Assembly: GCA_944331955.1 (NCBI GenBank)
Contig: CALVIY010000010.1
Span: 1 to 38,034 of the forward strand
Source of the DNA: an uncultured Bacilli bacterium
GTDB taxonomy: Bacteria; Bacillota_I; Bacilli_A; RF39; UBA660
Length of the DNA stretch: 38,034 bases
Direction of reading: 5' to 3'
The notes under the pieces were generated by a model that saw only the letters and a program-made list of their open reading frames with translations, was not told the DNA's origin and did not search any database. Both the position numbers and the translations under genes were made by a program. Positions 9,713 through 17,438 of the stretch are shown one piece after another. Within the stretch, counting starts at the first letter, position 1, and each line of letters begins with the position of its first letter.

Positions 9713-10162
9713 GTGAACGAGGTTGCTATATATAATAAGACAGATGAAGAGTTTACTTATAGCGATATAATAGAAAAAGTTGTAAATAAAGCTTTTGAAG
9801 TTGAAGGTGTAAAAAAGGCAAGTTGTAGTATAATAATTGTTGATAATACTTTTATTCATAAACTTAATAAAGAGTATCGTGGTATTGATAGAGTAACTGA
9901 TGTTATTAGTTTTGCTTTAGAAGATGATAAAAGTATGATTATTCCTGATGATATTAGATTATTAGGAGATATTTATATTTGTTTAGATAAAGCAAAGGAA
10001 CAAGCTAAAGAATATGGTCATTCTTTAGAAAGAGAATTATGTTTTTTAGCAGTGCATGGTGTTTATCATTTGTTAGGATATGATCATGAGAATGAAGAAG
10101 ATGCAAAAATTATGTTTAAAAAACAAGAGGAGGTTTTGATGGAATATGGCATCACTAGATAG
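9713..10162 (+). CDS. ybeY: Endoribonuclease YbeY (16S rRNA 3'-end maturation, ribosome quality control)
   Basis: A 149-aa metalloprotein. The zinc-binding signature is complete: HGVYHLLGYDH (three His), followed by ENEEDAKIMFKKQEEVL. Upstream lie the usual LNKEYRGIDRVTDVISF and LGDIYICLDKA segments. The start is GTG 9713; the ribosome binding site AAAGGA is about 14 nt upstream, longer than normal. The gene overlaps dgkA by 17 nt, as these two are adjacent in many Bacilli. Confidence 0.95.
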   Translation: MNEVAIYNKTDEEFTYSDIIEKVVNKAFEVEGVKKASCSIIIVDNTFIHKLNKEYRGIDRVTDVISFALEDDKSMIIPDDIRLLGDIYICLDKAKEQAKEYGHSLERELCFLAVHGVYHLLGYDHENEEDAKIMFKKQEEVLMEYGITR

Positions 10163-10538
10163 AAAGAAAAAACAATTTGGGTTTAAGAGAATAATTTCAA
10201 GTATTAAGAATTCTTGGAATGGATTAAAGGCAGCATATAAAAATGAACAGAGTGTTTATATACATTTGATTTGTACTATTATTTTGTTATTGTTTGGTTT
10301 TTTACTTAAAATATCGACTACAGAATGGTTAATTATAATTGCTATTATTGGTTTGACTTTGGTAATTGAACTTCTTAATACAGCGATTGAAAGTACCGTT
10401 GATCTTGTTACTAAAGAGTTTCATCCTCTTGCTAAAGTTGCTAAAGATACAGCAAGTGCGGCAGAGTTTGTACTTACTTTGACTAGTGCGATTATTGCTT
10501 TAGTGATTTTTATACCTAAGATTATGGAATTACTTTAA
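10146..10538 (+). CDS. dgkA: Diacylglycerol/undecaprenol kinase (DgkA family)
   Basis: A 130-aa membrane enzyme. It phosphorylates a lipid alcohol with ATP; in Gram-positives the main substrate is undecaprenol. A short cytoplasmic N-terminus carries GFKRIISSIKNSWNGLKAAY. Three membrane helices follow, with the signature ELLNTAIESTVD (the E, N and D bind Mg-ATP) and KVAKDTASAAEF. Its start lies inside ybeY. A second DgkA domain occurs fused to a PAP2 domain at 13614-14564. Confidence 0.93.
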   Translation: MASLDRKKKQFGFKRIISSIKNSWNGLKAAYKNEQSVYIHLICTIILLLFGFLLKISTTEWLIIIAIIGLTLVIELLNTAIESTVDLVTKEFHPLAKVAKDTASAAEFVLTLTSAIIALVIFIPKIMELL

Positions 10539-10790
10539 TATTTTGTTTAAGCCTAAGGGTATTTATTAAAAAAATAATAATTTGAAAAAAACTTTTTAAG
10601 AAATGGTATATGATAATAATGAAGAGTAAAAAATATATAAAAAGTTAGGAGGAGATACTCTTGGGAAAAAATATTAGTTGTAAGAAATAGCAGTGTTCTA
10701 GTTTTTGCTTTTTGAAAGGCAAAGATATAGTGAAGGGTATTTAAGCTAGATTCTGTGAAGAAAATTTGTGGTTAAAACAGAAGGCAATGG
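10539..10790 (+). other. Gene-free stretch with a possible structured RNA
   Basis: No convincing gene is present. TTGAAA at 10582-10587 and a TATATG/GATAAT region at 10607-10617 suggest a promoter. A good ribosome binding site, AGGAGGAG, is followed by a TTG-initiated frame of only 9 codons (MGKNISCKK). About 10690-10765 can fold: TTCTAG pairs with CTAGA around an inner hairpin TTTGC...GCAAA. It could be a leader RNA or a decayed gene. In many Bacilli cdd lies here, but no deaminase motif is visible. Confidence 0.3.
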
Positions 10791-11084
10791 TTGAACTTTA
10801 TAATTGTTCTTCTGATAATATTGGGTTACATAAAAAATATTTATACTGATATGGAGCTAGATAAAGACTCAACTACCGAAGATTTCTTACTAGTTCGAAA
10901 AGAAGGTAATAGAGAGGTTAACAGAAAATTAAAATATTACAATTTAGATGCTGTTATTTCAGTTGACTATAGGGTAAATTCTGATAGGGCAATTCAGTTT
11001 AGAAGATGTGCTACTAATGTTTTTAAAGATGTTGGTAATGTTTCCCAGACAATCGCTTGCGATAAGGCATTATGTGAAGCATGA
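10791..11084 (+). CDS. Hypothetical protein with an N-terminal membrane anchor
   Basis: I do not recognise this 97-aa frame. A hydrophobic N-terminus (NFIIVLLIILGYI, about 2-14) is followed by a charged soluble part with two C-terminal Cys (TIACDKALC). It begins at TTG 10791, with AGAAGG 6 nt before it. No ATG start is available without losing the anchor. Codon use is like the neighbours. It sits between dgkA and the HAD gene. It could be a real short secreted protein or a remnant. Confidence 0.45.
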   Translation: MNFIIVLLIILGYIKNIYTDMELDKDSTTEDFLLVRKEGNREVNRKLKYYNLDAVISVDYRVNSDRAIQFRRCATNVFKDVGNVSQTIACDKALCEA

Positions 11085-11181
11085 AAAGTATAAAATAAGA
11101 CAAGATAAGTTATATAAATCTGGTTGTTGTTAGAAGAAATGGTTAGAGAAGAAAAATTAAAAATTTGAAAAGAGTGATAGC

Positions 11182-11823
11182 ATGGAAGATAAAGCTGGTA
11201 ATAAAAAAATAGATGCAATAATATTTGATTTGGATGGTACTTTGTGGAATACTGTTGATAGTTGTCTTAAAGCGACAAGATTTGTAAAAGATAAACATAG
11301 TGATATTACTAAAGGTGTTACAAAAGAACAGATTGAATTAGCAATGGGTAAAACATCAGATGAGATTGTTGATATATATTATGGATATCTTCCAAGAGAA
11401 AAAGGGGAAGAGTATGCTAATGAGGCTTTTAATAAAAATGTGGAAAACTTGTTAAAAGAAGGAGGAACCTTATATCCTAATACTAGAGAAACTATCTTAA
11501 GTTTGAGTAAAAAATATAAACTATATATAGTTAGCAATTGTGTAGATGGATATATTGAATCTTTTTTAAATACAAGCGGACTTAAAGATTATTTTGATGA
11601 TTATGAGAGCTATGGGAGAACTCTTTTAAATAAAGGAGAAAATATTAAACTTGTTATTTCTCGTAATAACTTGAAAAATCCTATATATGTTGGTGATACA
11701 AGAGGTGATATGGAAGCAAGTTATTATGCAGGTATTCCTTTTGTTTATGCAGCTTATGGTTTTGGTGATGTAGATAGTTTTGATTATAAAATTGACAATA
11801 TTAGTGAGTTATTAGATTTATAA
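11182..11823 (+). CDS. HAD-superfamily hydrolase, phosphoglycolate phosphatase-like
   Basis: A 213-aa phosphatase-type protein. Motif I is IIFDLDGTLWNT with nucleophile Asp16 and acid Asp18. Motif II is the Ser in YIVSNC. The motif III Lys is probably in LNKGENIK, and motif IV is YVGDTRGDMEAS. A helical cap between motif I and II (about 25-95) places it in the HAD-IA group with phosphoglycolate phosphatases and beta-phosphoglucomutases. The substrate is not predictable. The preceding ribosome binding site is weak (GAGTGAT). It is 17 nt from era and probably cotranscribed with it. Confidence 0.88.
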   Translation: MEDKAGNKKIDAIIFDLDGTLWNTVDSCLKATRFVKDKHSDITKGVTKEQIELAMGKTSDEIVDIYYGYLPREKGEEYANEAFNKNVENLLKEGGTLYPNTRETILSLSKKYKLYIVSNCVDGYIESFLNTSGLKDYFDDYESYGRTLLNKGENIKLVISRNNLKNPIYVGDTRGDMEASYYAGIPFVYAAYGFGDVDSFDYKIDNISELLDL

Positions 11824-11840
11824 ATAAAGGAGGTAATTTT

Positions 11841-12731
11841 ATGAAGTGTGGAGTTGTATCAATAATGGGAAGACCTAATGTAGGTAAGAGTACACTGTTA
11901 AATGCAATACTTAATATGAAACTTGCTATTACTACAGATAAAGCAGGTACTACGAGAAATATTATAGAAGGAATTTACCAAGATGATGAGGCTCAGATTG
12001 TCTTTATAGATACTCCAGGTATTCATAAACCTATGAATAAACTTGGTAGTGTTTTAAATAAAAAAGCTTATCAGAATATAGATAATGCTGATATTATACT
12101 TTTATTAATAGATGTAGGCAGTGGTATTGGTAAGGGAGATAAGTTTGTTTTAAATAAAATTAAAGAGAATAAAAATGCTAAAGTTTTCTTAATTCTAAAT
12201 AAAATAGATAAAGTAGGAAGTGAAAAACTACTTCAAGTAATAGATGAAGCGAAGGAGCTTTATGATTTTGATGAGATTATTCCTATATCTGCTTTAAAGA
12301 AAAAAGCGATAGATGATTTGATAAAAACATTAAAAAAATACTTACCACTTGATGAGGTTATTTTTACTAATGATGAACTTACTAATGTGTCAGTTAAGTT
12401 TATTATGGGAGAGTTTGTTAGAGAAAAGATTATGCTTTTAACAAAACAAGAGATTCCTCATAGTGTTACTTGTTATGTAGAGAATTTCGAAGAATATGAT
12501 GATCTTGTTCATATACAAGTCTTAATTGTTGTCGATAAAGAAAGTTTAAAGAGAATTATTATTGGTAAGAATGGTAATATGTTAAAACGTATTGGTATAC
12601 TTGCTCGTAATGATATGGAAGAGTTTTTAGGTAAAAGAGTATTTTTGGAAACACATGTTAAAGTTATTGAAAATTGGCGTGATAAAGAGAAATATTTAAT
12701 AGAACTTGGACTTGATAATAATGATGAATAA
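11841..12731 (+). CDS. era: GTPase Era, 30S ribosome assembly
   Basis: A 296-aa protein that binds GTP and the 3' end of 16S rRNA during 30S maturation. G1 is GRPNVGKSTLLN (11-22), G2 lies in KAGTTRNII, G3 is DTPGIH and G4 is NKID. The C-terminal KH domain (about 200-290) includes IIIGKNGNMLKRIG and the end motif VFLETHVKVIENWR. Standard length. It is followed by a yqzL-like gene and recO, as in Bacillus. Confidence 0.97.
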   Translation: MKCGVVSIMGRPNVGKSTLLNAILNMKLAITTDKAGTTRNIIEGIYQDDEAQIVFIDTPGIHKPMNKLGSVLNKKAYQNIDNADIILLLIDVGSGIGKGDKFVLNKIKENKNAKVFLILNKIDKVGSEKLLQVIDEAKELYDFDEIIPISALKKKAIDDLIKTLKKYLPLDEVIFTNDELTNVSVKFIMGEFVREKIMLLTKQEIPHSVTCYVENFEEYDDLVHIQVLIVVDKESLKRIIIGKNGNMLKRIGILARNDMEEFLGKRVFLETHVKVIENWRDKEKYLIELGLDNNDE

Positions 12732-12770
12732 AAAAATTACTTATTAATCATTATATTAATAGGTGATAAT

Positions 12771-12902
12771 ATGAATAATTATGAAACATTATGGAATTTA
12801 TTTAAAAAAACTGGAGATATTAGATATTTCCTTTTGGCAAAGTCTATAGAAAGAAGTGAAGAAGTTGAAGATAGTGGATGTGAAGGGACTAGTTCTAAAT
12901 GA
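12771..12902 (+). CDS. YqzL-like small protein (43 aa)
   Basis: A short frame from ATG 12771 with AGGTGAT 4 nt upstream. It reads MNNYETLWNLFKKTGDIRYF followed by LLAKSIERSEEVEDSG. In Bacillus the gene between era and recO is yqzL, a protein of about this size with a W..F..TG.I..YLL.K pattern, which this matches. Its 3' part overlaps recO by 47 nt in another frame. The function of the family is unknown. Confidence 0.65.
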   Translation: MNNYETLWNLFKKTGDIRYFLLAKSIERSEEVEDSGCEGTSSK

Positions 12903-13602
12903 GACTAATTATAGTGACTCTAGTAAAATATTAAATGTCTTGACTTGCGAATATGGACTTATTGGAATTATGTCTAAAGGGTGTCGTAACTTAAAGAGTA
13001 AACTTAGAGGAGCTTCTAGAAAATTAGTATATGGTACATTTCATTTTTATTATAAAGAGAATGGGTTATCTACTTTAATTAGTATTGATGTTATTAATGA
13101 TTATCCTAAAACTATAATGAATTTAAAAAATGTTGTTTATGCATCATACTTATTAGATCTTACAAAACAAGTAGTTAAACAATCTAAAGATAAATCTATA
13201 CTTCCTTTGTTAGTTAGTTCTTTAGAAAAAATAGAAAATGGATTAAATCCAGCGGTTGTTACTAATATTTTAGAACTTAAATATTTAGACTTTCTAGGTG
13301 TTAGTCCTATAGTAACAGGTTGTGCAGTTTGTGGGAAAACTACTAATATAGTTAGTTTAAGTCCTACGGCTGGTGGTTTTATTTGTAAAGATTGCTATCA
13401 AAATGAAGGGTATTATAGTGATAAAGCGATTAAGCTTTTACAAATGTATTATTATGTTGATTTAGAGAAAATTACGAAAATAGATGTTAATGATAAAGTA
13501 AATGCAGAAATAAATAAATTTTTAGAAGATTATTATGATCGATATACAGGAATTTATTTAAATAGTAAAAAAATGTTAAAGAATGTGATAGAATTAAAAT
13601 AA
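12856..13602 (+). CDS. recO: DNA repair protein RecO
   Basis: A protein of about 248 aa that helps RecR load RecA onto SSB-coated single-stranded DNA. The N-terminal OB fold contains KGLVLNETNYSDSSKILNVL. The C-terminal part holds a zinc site with CAVCG and CKDC (about residues 156-178). No ATG is present at the start: GTG codons at 12856, 12874 and 12880 and a TTG at 12865 are possible. No clear ribosome binding site decides among them, and translation may be coupled to the overlapping yqzL-like gene. The first GTG is listed; the true start may be 18-24 nt later. Confidence 0.92.
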   Translation: MKKLKIVDVKGLVLNETNYSDSSKILNVLTCEYGLIGIMSKGCRNLKSKLRGASRKLVYGTFHFYYKENGLSTLISIDVINDYPKTIMNLKNVVYASYLLDLTKQVVKQSKDKSILPLLVSSLEKIENGLNPAVVTNILELKYLDFLGVSPIVTGCAVCGKTTNIVSLSPTAGGFICKDCYQNEGYYSDKAIKLLQMYYYVDLEKITKIDVNDKVNAEINKFLEDYYDRYTGIYLNSKKMLKNVIELK

Positions 13603-13613
13603 GGTGAGAAAGT

Positions 13614-14564
13614 ATGAAGAAGAGATTAATAATTCTTTTAAGTTTATTTGTTATTTTAACTATATGTGTCTTGTTAGATTTAACAGGAGCGATAGATTAT
13701 AGTGTTTATAATTTATTATCTACTAATGAGATAGAGTTTTTGAGTGTATGTGCTAATGTAGTTACGACATTTGCTTCTAGTGAAGCGATAATTATTATTA
13801 CACTTGTACTTATATTTTTACTTAATACTAATCATGAGAGAATATTTGTTATAATTAATACCATAATTAGTGCTGGTATTATTATAGTAACTAAAAATAT
13901 ATTTTTAAGAGAAAGACCATTAATAGGAAGTGAGATTCTTTCTAGTTATAGTTTTCCTAGTGGTCATAGTTTAATCACTACTACTTATTATGGTTTTTTA
14001 ATATATTTACTTAGGAGAAGTAAATGTAAGGAAGAATATAAAGTAATAGGCACAACATTCTTAACTACATTAATAGTATTAATTTGTTTAAGTAGGTTAA
14101 TACTTAATGTTCATTATGTTACTGATGTAGTTGGGGGAGTTATTTTAGGATTTGTAATTCTTTTAGTACTAATTTACTTTTATGAGAAAACATTTAAACC
14201 TAAAGAAAAAGAGAAACCTTTGATAAAAACTTTATCTTATGGCTTTAATGGTATACTTTATACATTAAAACATGAAAGAAATATGGTAATTCACTTTCTT
14301 GTTATGATACTTGTTATAATAGCAGGGATTGTGTTTAAAATTACATTTGTTGAGTGGGGTGTATGTTTTGTACTATTTGCTTTAGTTCTTTCTTTAGAAC
14401 TTATGAATACTGCAATAGAAAATGTAGTTGATCTTGTAACAGAAGAAAAGAAAGCGAAAGCGAAGATTGCTAAAGATGCAGCGGCTGGTTCTGTATTAAT
14501 TGCGGCGATTTTTTCAGTAATTATTGGTATTTCAATATTTTTACCTAGACTTTTAAACTTATAG
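13614..14564 (+). CDS. PAP2 phosphatase fused to a DgkA-type lipid kinase
   Basis: A 316-aa membrane protein with two enzyme domains. The N-terminal PAP2 domain (about 1-190) has KNIFLRERP, SFPSGHS and SRLILNVHYVTD, all three motifs of the phosphatidic acid phosphatase family, including UppP/PgpB-type undecaprenyl-diphosphate phosphatases. The C-terminal DgkA domain (about 205-316) has LKHERNMVIHF, ELMNTAIENVVD and KIAKDAAAGS. All catalytic residues seem present in both. The kinase would make undecaprenyl phosphate from the alcohol and the phosphatase would make it from the diphosphate, so both could feed the same carrier pool. The substrate is inference. A stand-alone DgkA lies about 3 kb upstream. 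Confidence 0.92.
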   Translation: MKKRLIILLSLFVILTICVLLDLTGAIDYSVYNLLSTNEIEFLSVCANVVTTFASSEAIIIITLVLIFLLNTNHERIFVIINTIISAGIIIVTKNIFLRERPLIGSEILSSYSFPSGHSLITTTYYGFLIYLLRRSKCKEEYKVIGTTFLTTLIVLICLSRLILNVHYVTDVVGGVILGFVILLVLIYFYEKTFKPKEKEKPLIKTLSYGFNGILYTLKHERNMVIHFLVMILVIIAGIVFKITFVEWGVCFVLFALVLSLELMNTAIENVVDLVTEEKKAKAKIAKDAAAGSVLIAAIFSVIIGISIFLPRLLNL

Positions 14565-14620
14565 CCTATATAATAAGAGTTATATATCAGAAGTTTAAAA
14601 ACTATCGGAGGTGATAAAGT

Positions 14621-15190
14621 CTGAATTTAGGAATTATGTGTGGGAGTAGAGATACTGCTAGCCTTGGGTCTCGTTTACATAATTCAGAAGTAGCAAGAGA
14701 AGTAGTTAAAAGAGGATATACCATTGTTATGGGTGCAGGTGAGACTGGATCTATGAGAGATGTTAAAGAAATAGCAAAAGAAAATGGTAATATGCTTTTA
14801 GTTGTTGGAAGAGAAGAAGAACTTAATAGAAGTTCTTGTGCAGATATTAAAATATCTGTATTATCTACATTTGAGCGAGCTTTAGAATTATATAATAATA
14901 GTGATACAATATTATTTTTAGATGGTGGGACTGGGACTTTATCTGAATTTATTTCTTTTTTAAATAATAAAATAGAATTAAATGATCTAAATAAAGAATT
15001 GATTCTTTATAATAAAGATGGTGTTTATAATAGAATAATTAAAGATTTAGAAAGAAGATATAGAGAAGGTCTTACTGGTGATGTTCATACTTATTTTAGA
15101 GAAGTTAGTAGTATTAATGAGTTAAGATCTTGTTTAGATGAAATTGAACATAAATTTACCATTGAATTCGAAAGGAGAAAAGTTAAATGA
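14621..15190 (+). CDS. LOG-family (Rossmann fold) nucleotide-binding protein with a CTG start
   Basis: About 189 aa. The first strand reads NLGIMCGSR, as in LOG/'lysine decarboxylase-like' proteins. Later come [10 protein letters not shown] and [11 protein letters not shown], the conserved PGGxGTxxE loop with Asp for Pro. Members include cytokinin-type nucleoside 5'-monophosphate phosphoribohydrolases; the substrate here is unknown. The ATG at 14636 would cut off half of strand one and has no ribosome binding site. GGAGGTGA (14607-14614) is 6 nt before CTG 14621, and in-frame stops at 14612 and 14615 exclude anything further upstream. CTG is therefore the best start. The gene ends in an ATGA overlap with glyS. 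Confidence 0.85.
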   Translation: MNLGIMCGSRDTASLGSRLHNSEVAREVVKRGYTIVMGAGETGSMRDVKEIAKENGNMLLVVGREEELNRSSCADIKISVLSTFERALELYNNSDTILFLDGGTGTLSEFISFLNNKIELNDLNKELILYNKDGVYNRIIKDLERRYREGLTGDVHTYFREVSSINELRSCLDEIEHKFTIEFERRKVK

Positions 15191-16563
15191 TGGAAACAAT
15201 TAAAATGGAAGATTTAGTAAATTATTGTAAGCAGTATGGAATTATATTTCAAGGAAGTGAGATATATGGAGGACTTGCTAATACTTGGGATTATGGTCCT
15301 TTAGGGGCATTAATGAAGAATAATGTTAAGAATGCTTGGTTAAAGAAATTTATTCAAGAGGATATTAATAATGTTGGGCTTGATAGTGCAATATTAATGA
15401 ATCCTAAGACTTGGGAGGCAAGTGGACATTTAGCAACATTTTCTGATCCTTTAATAGATTGTAAGAAATGTAAGACAAGACATAGGGCAGATAAATTAGT
15501 AGAAGCAGATGGGATAGAAGATGCTGGTGGTATGAATCATGAACAGTTAATGGACTATATTAAAGAACATAATATTACTTGTCCAAACTGTGGAGCAATG
15601 GATTATACTGATATTAGAGAATTTAATTTAATGTTTAAGACATTTCAAGGAGTAACTGAAGATAGTAAAAATACTATTTATTTAAGACCCGAGACTGCTC
15701 AAGGTATATTTGTTGATTTCTTAAATGTACAAAGAAGTATGAGGCTTAAAGTTCCTTTTGGAATAGGACAAATTGGTAAGAGTTTTAGAAATGAAATTAC
15801 ACCAGGTAACTTTATTTTTAGAACAAGAGAATTTGAACAAATGGAGTTAGAATTCTTCTGTAAACCAGGAACAGAGTTAGAGTGGCATAAGTATTATAAA
15901 GAATTCTGTCTTAATTTCTTATTAAGTTTAGGACTTAGTAAAGATAATTTAAGATTTAGAGATCATAAAAAAGAAGAGTTAAGTCATTATAGTAATGCTA
16001 CTACTGATATTGAATATAAATTTCCTTTTGGATTTGGAGAACTTTGGGGTATAGCAAGTCGTACTGATTATGATTTATCTTCTCATCAAAAAGTATCTGG
16101 TGTAAGTCAAGAATATTTAGATCCTAATACTAATGAAAAATATATTCCTTATGTTATTGAACCAAGTGTTGGTGTTGATAGATTATTCTTAAGTGTAATT
16201 TGTGATGCTTATAAGAAAGAAGCTTTAGAAGATGGTAGTGAAAGAGAAGTATTAAAAATTCATCCATATTTAGCAGCTTATAAAGTAAATATCTTACCTT
16301 TAGTTAAGAAAACTCATGGTGAGAAAGCAATGGAAGTTTATAAGATGTTATCTAAAGAATTTTCTGTTAGTTATGATGAATCTGGTTCTATTGGTAAGAG
16401 ATATAGAAGAGCAGATGCAATTGGAACACCATTCTCTTTAACTGTAGATGATAATACATTAGAGAATAATACAGTTACTTTAAGAGATAGAGATACTATG
16501 GAACAAGTAACATTAAAACTTGATGAAGTTATACCTTATATTGAAGAGAGAATTAAATTCTAA
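15187..16563 (+). CDS. glyS: Glycine-tRNA ligase, single-chain class II type
   Basis: A 458-aa enzyme charging tRNA-Gly. It is the alpha2-type glycyl-tRNA synthetase, not the GlyQ/GlyS alpha-beta type of Bacillus subtilis. The N-terminus has [21 protein letters not shown] zinc knuckle follows (CKKCKTRH, then CPNCGAMD). Motif 2 is [20 protein letters not shown], and the motif 3 region contains [12 protein letters not shown]. The C-terminal anticodon-binding domain covers about 355-458. Ribosome binding site AAAGGAG; translation is probably coupled to the LOG gene. tRNA-Gly(TCC) lies in the same window. No terminator is obvious before the toxI promoter. Confidence 0.97.
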   Translation: MMETIKMEDLVNYCKQYGIIFQGSEIYGGLANTWDYGPLGALMKNNVKNAWLKKFIQEDINNVGLDSAILMNPKTWEASGHLATFSDPLIDCKKCKTRHRADKLVEADGIEDAGGMNHEQLMDYIKEHNITCPNCGAMDYTDIREFNLMFKTFQGVTEDSKNTIYLRPETAQGIFVDFLNVQRSMRLKVPFGIGQIGKSFRNEITPGNFIFRTREFEQMELEFFCKPGTELEWHKYYKEFCLNFLLSLGLSKDNLRFRDHKKEELSHYSNATTDIEYKFPFGFGELWGIASRTDYDLSSHQKVSGVSQEYLDPNTNEKYIPYVIEPSVGVDRLFLSVICDAYKKEALEDGSEREVLKIHPYLAAYKVNILPLVKKTHGEKAMEVYKMLSKEFSVSYDESGSIGKRYRRADAIGTPFSLTVDDNTLENNTVTLRDRDTMEQVTLKLDEVIPYIEERIKF

Positions 16564-16573
16564 TAATAAAATA

Positions 16574-16602
16574 TTGACAATAACATTATGAAATGTTATA
16601 TT
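16574..16602 (+). promoter_or_regulatory. Promoter of the toxIN locus
   Basis: TTGACA (16574-16579), a 17-nt spacer and TATATT (16597-16602). The spacer holds an inverted repeat AACATT...AATGTT that could be an operator. Strong and near consensus, as expected for an abundant antitoxin RNA. Confidence 0.85.
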
Positions 16603-16630
16603 ATAGCTACATAAGTGATTATGTGTTGTA

Positions 16631-16733
16631 TTAAAAAAGCTGGTGATTCCGACCATAACAGGAACTTAAAAAAGCGGTGATTCCGACCATAACAGGAACT
16701 TAAAAAAGCGGTGATTCCGACCATAACAGGAAC
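16631..16733 (+). ncRNA. toxI: ToxI-type antitoxin RNA: three tandem repeats
   Basis: Three contiguous repeat units lie at 16631-16665 (35 nt), 16666-16699 and 16700-16733 (34 nt each). They share the core GGTGATTCCGACCATAACAG and differ only by one extra T in the first unit. In type III toxin-antitoxin systems each unit of 34-36 nt is cut out of the precursor by the toxin RNase and folds into a pseudoknot that inhibits it. A strong promoter lies just upstream, a terminator follows directly and a ToxN-like gene comes next, which is the full canonical layout. A small hairpin (ACATAA/TTATGT, 16611-16626) precedes the first unit. The pseudoknot itself was not computed. Confidence 0.92.
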
Positions 16734-16742
16734 TTAAAAAAG

Positions 16743-16768
16743 AAACTAGAGAGCAAACTCTAGTTTTT
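16743..16768 (+). terminator. Intrinsic terminator between toxI and toxN
   Basis: AAACTAGAG (16743-16751) pairs with CTCTAGTTT (16758-16766) across a 6-nt loop, followed by TT and a T-rich stretch. In type III systems this leaky terminator keeps antitoxin RNA in excess over toxin mRNA. Confidence 0.9.
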
Positions 16769-16835
16769 ATTATTTTACTATTGCAAACATTTGTTTTCTA
16801 ATATATAATAACTAATTAATTAGGAGGTGCAAAGT

Positions 16836-17351
16836 ATGAAACAAAAATTAATGTTAGTAAAATTAGATTCAAAGTATTGTGATTATTTAAGAAAATATGA
16901 TTCTAAAGTGCCATATAACTTTGATCGAAAGAAGAATCGTCCTTTTGTGGGAGTATTGTTTGAAGTTAATGATTTTAAATATTTTGCACCTCTTTCTAGT
17001 CCAAAAGAAAAATATTTAAAAATGCATGATAATATTGACTTTCTAAAGTTAAAAAATGGAGAGTTAGGAGCAGTTAATTTTAATAATATGTTACCTGTAA
17101 CACTTAATAATGTAATTATGATTGATTTGGATAGTAAAAGTAATGTGAAAGAAGAAAAGATATATAGAAAGATGTTAAAAGAACAACTATATTTTCTTAA
17201 TAGACGAAGAGCAACACTTTATAAAAAAGCTAGTAATCTATATTTTAATTATATAAATAAAAATTTACCTACTAATATATATAATAGATGCTGTAACTTT
17301 CCTTTACTAGAAGAAAAATGCAGAGAGTATAATGATGTTTTAATAAAATGA
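16836..17351 (+). CDS. toxN: ToxN/AbiQ-family endoribonuclease toxin
   Basis: A 171-aa toxin of a type III system. It cleaves RNA, including its own antitoxin precursor, and is held inactive by ToxI pseudoknots; family members cause abortive infection or growth arrest. Conserved features are YLRKYDSKVP (17-26), FVGVLFEVN (37-45), the YFAPLSSPK core (49-57) with the essential Ser-Pro-Lys type segment, and FLKLKNGELGAVNFNNMLPV (69-88). Length is typical. The GTG at 16827 lies within the ribosome binding site; the ATG at 16836, 6 nt after AGGAGGTG, is taken. The gene follows the repeats and terminator directly. Codon use is like the neighbours, with no strong sign of recent transfer. Confidence 0.93.
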   Translation: MKQKLMLVKLDSKYCDYLRKYDSKVPYNFDRKKNRPFVGVLFEVNDFKYFAPLSSPKEKYLKMHDNIDFLKLKNGELGAVNFNNMLPVTLNNVIMIDLDSKSNVKEEKIYRKMLKEQLYFLNRRRATLYKKASNLYFNYINKNLPTNIYNRCCNFPLLEEKCREYNDVLIK

Positions 17352-17370
17352 TAATTTAGATGAAAAATAC

Positions 17371-17399
17371 TTTACAAAAAAAATAATGGATATTATTAT
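17371..17399 (+). promoter_or_regulatory. Promoter of the Fic-domain gene
   Basis: TTTACA (17371-17376), a 17-nt spacer and TATTAT (17394-17399), ending about 40 nt before the fic start. It suggests that fic can be expressed apart from toxIN. Confidence 0.6.
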
Positions 17400-17438
17400 T
17401 TTATTAAGTGATGCTAGGTTATTAGAAGGAGGATGTGT

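Noticed and set aside
10791-11084. Cytidine deaminase remnant, as expected from Bacillus gene order
   Set aside because: No HAE or PCxxC motif is present; the frame starts with a membrane anchor.
16631-16733. CRISPR array
   Set aside because: The repeats are contiguous, have no spacers and no cas genes nearby; they fit a ToxI antitoxin.
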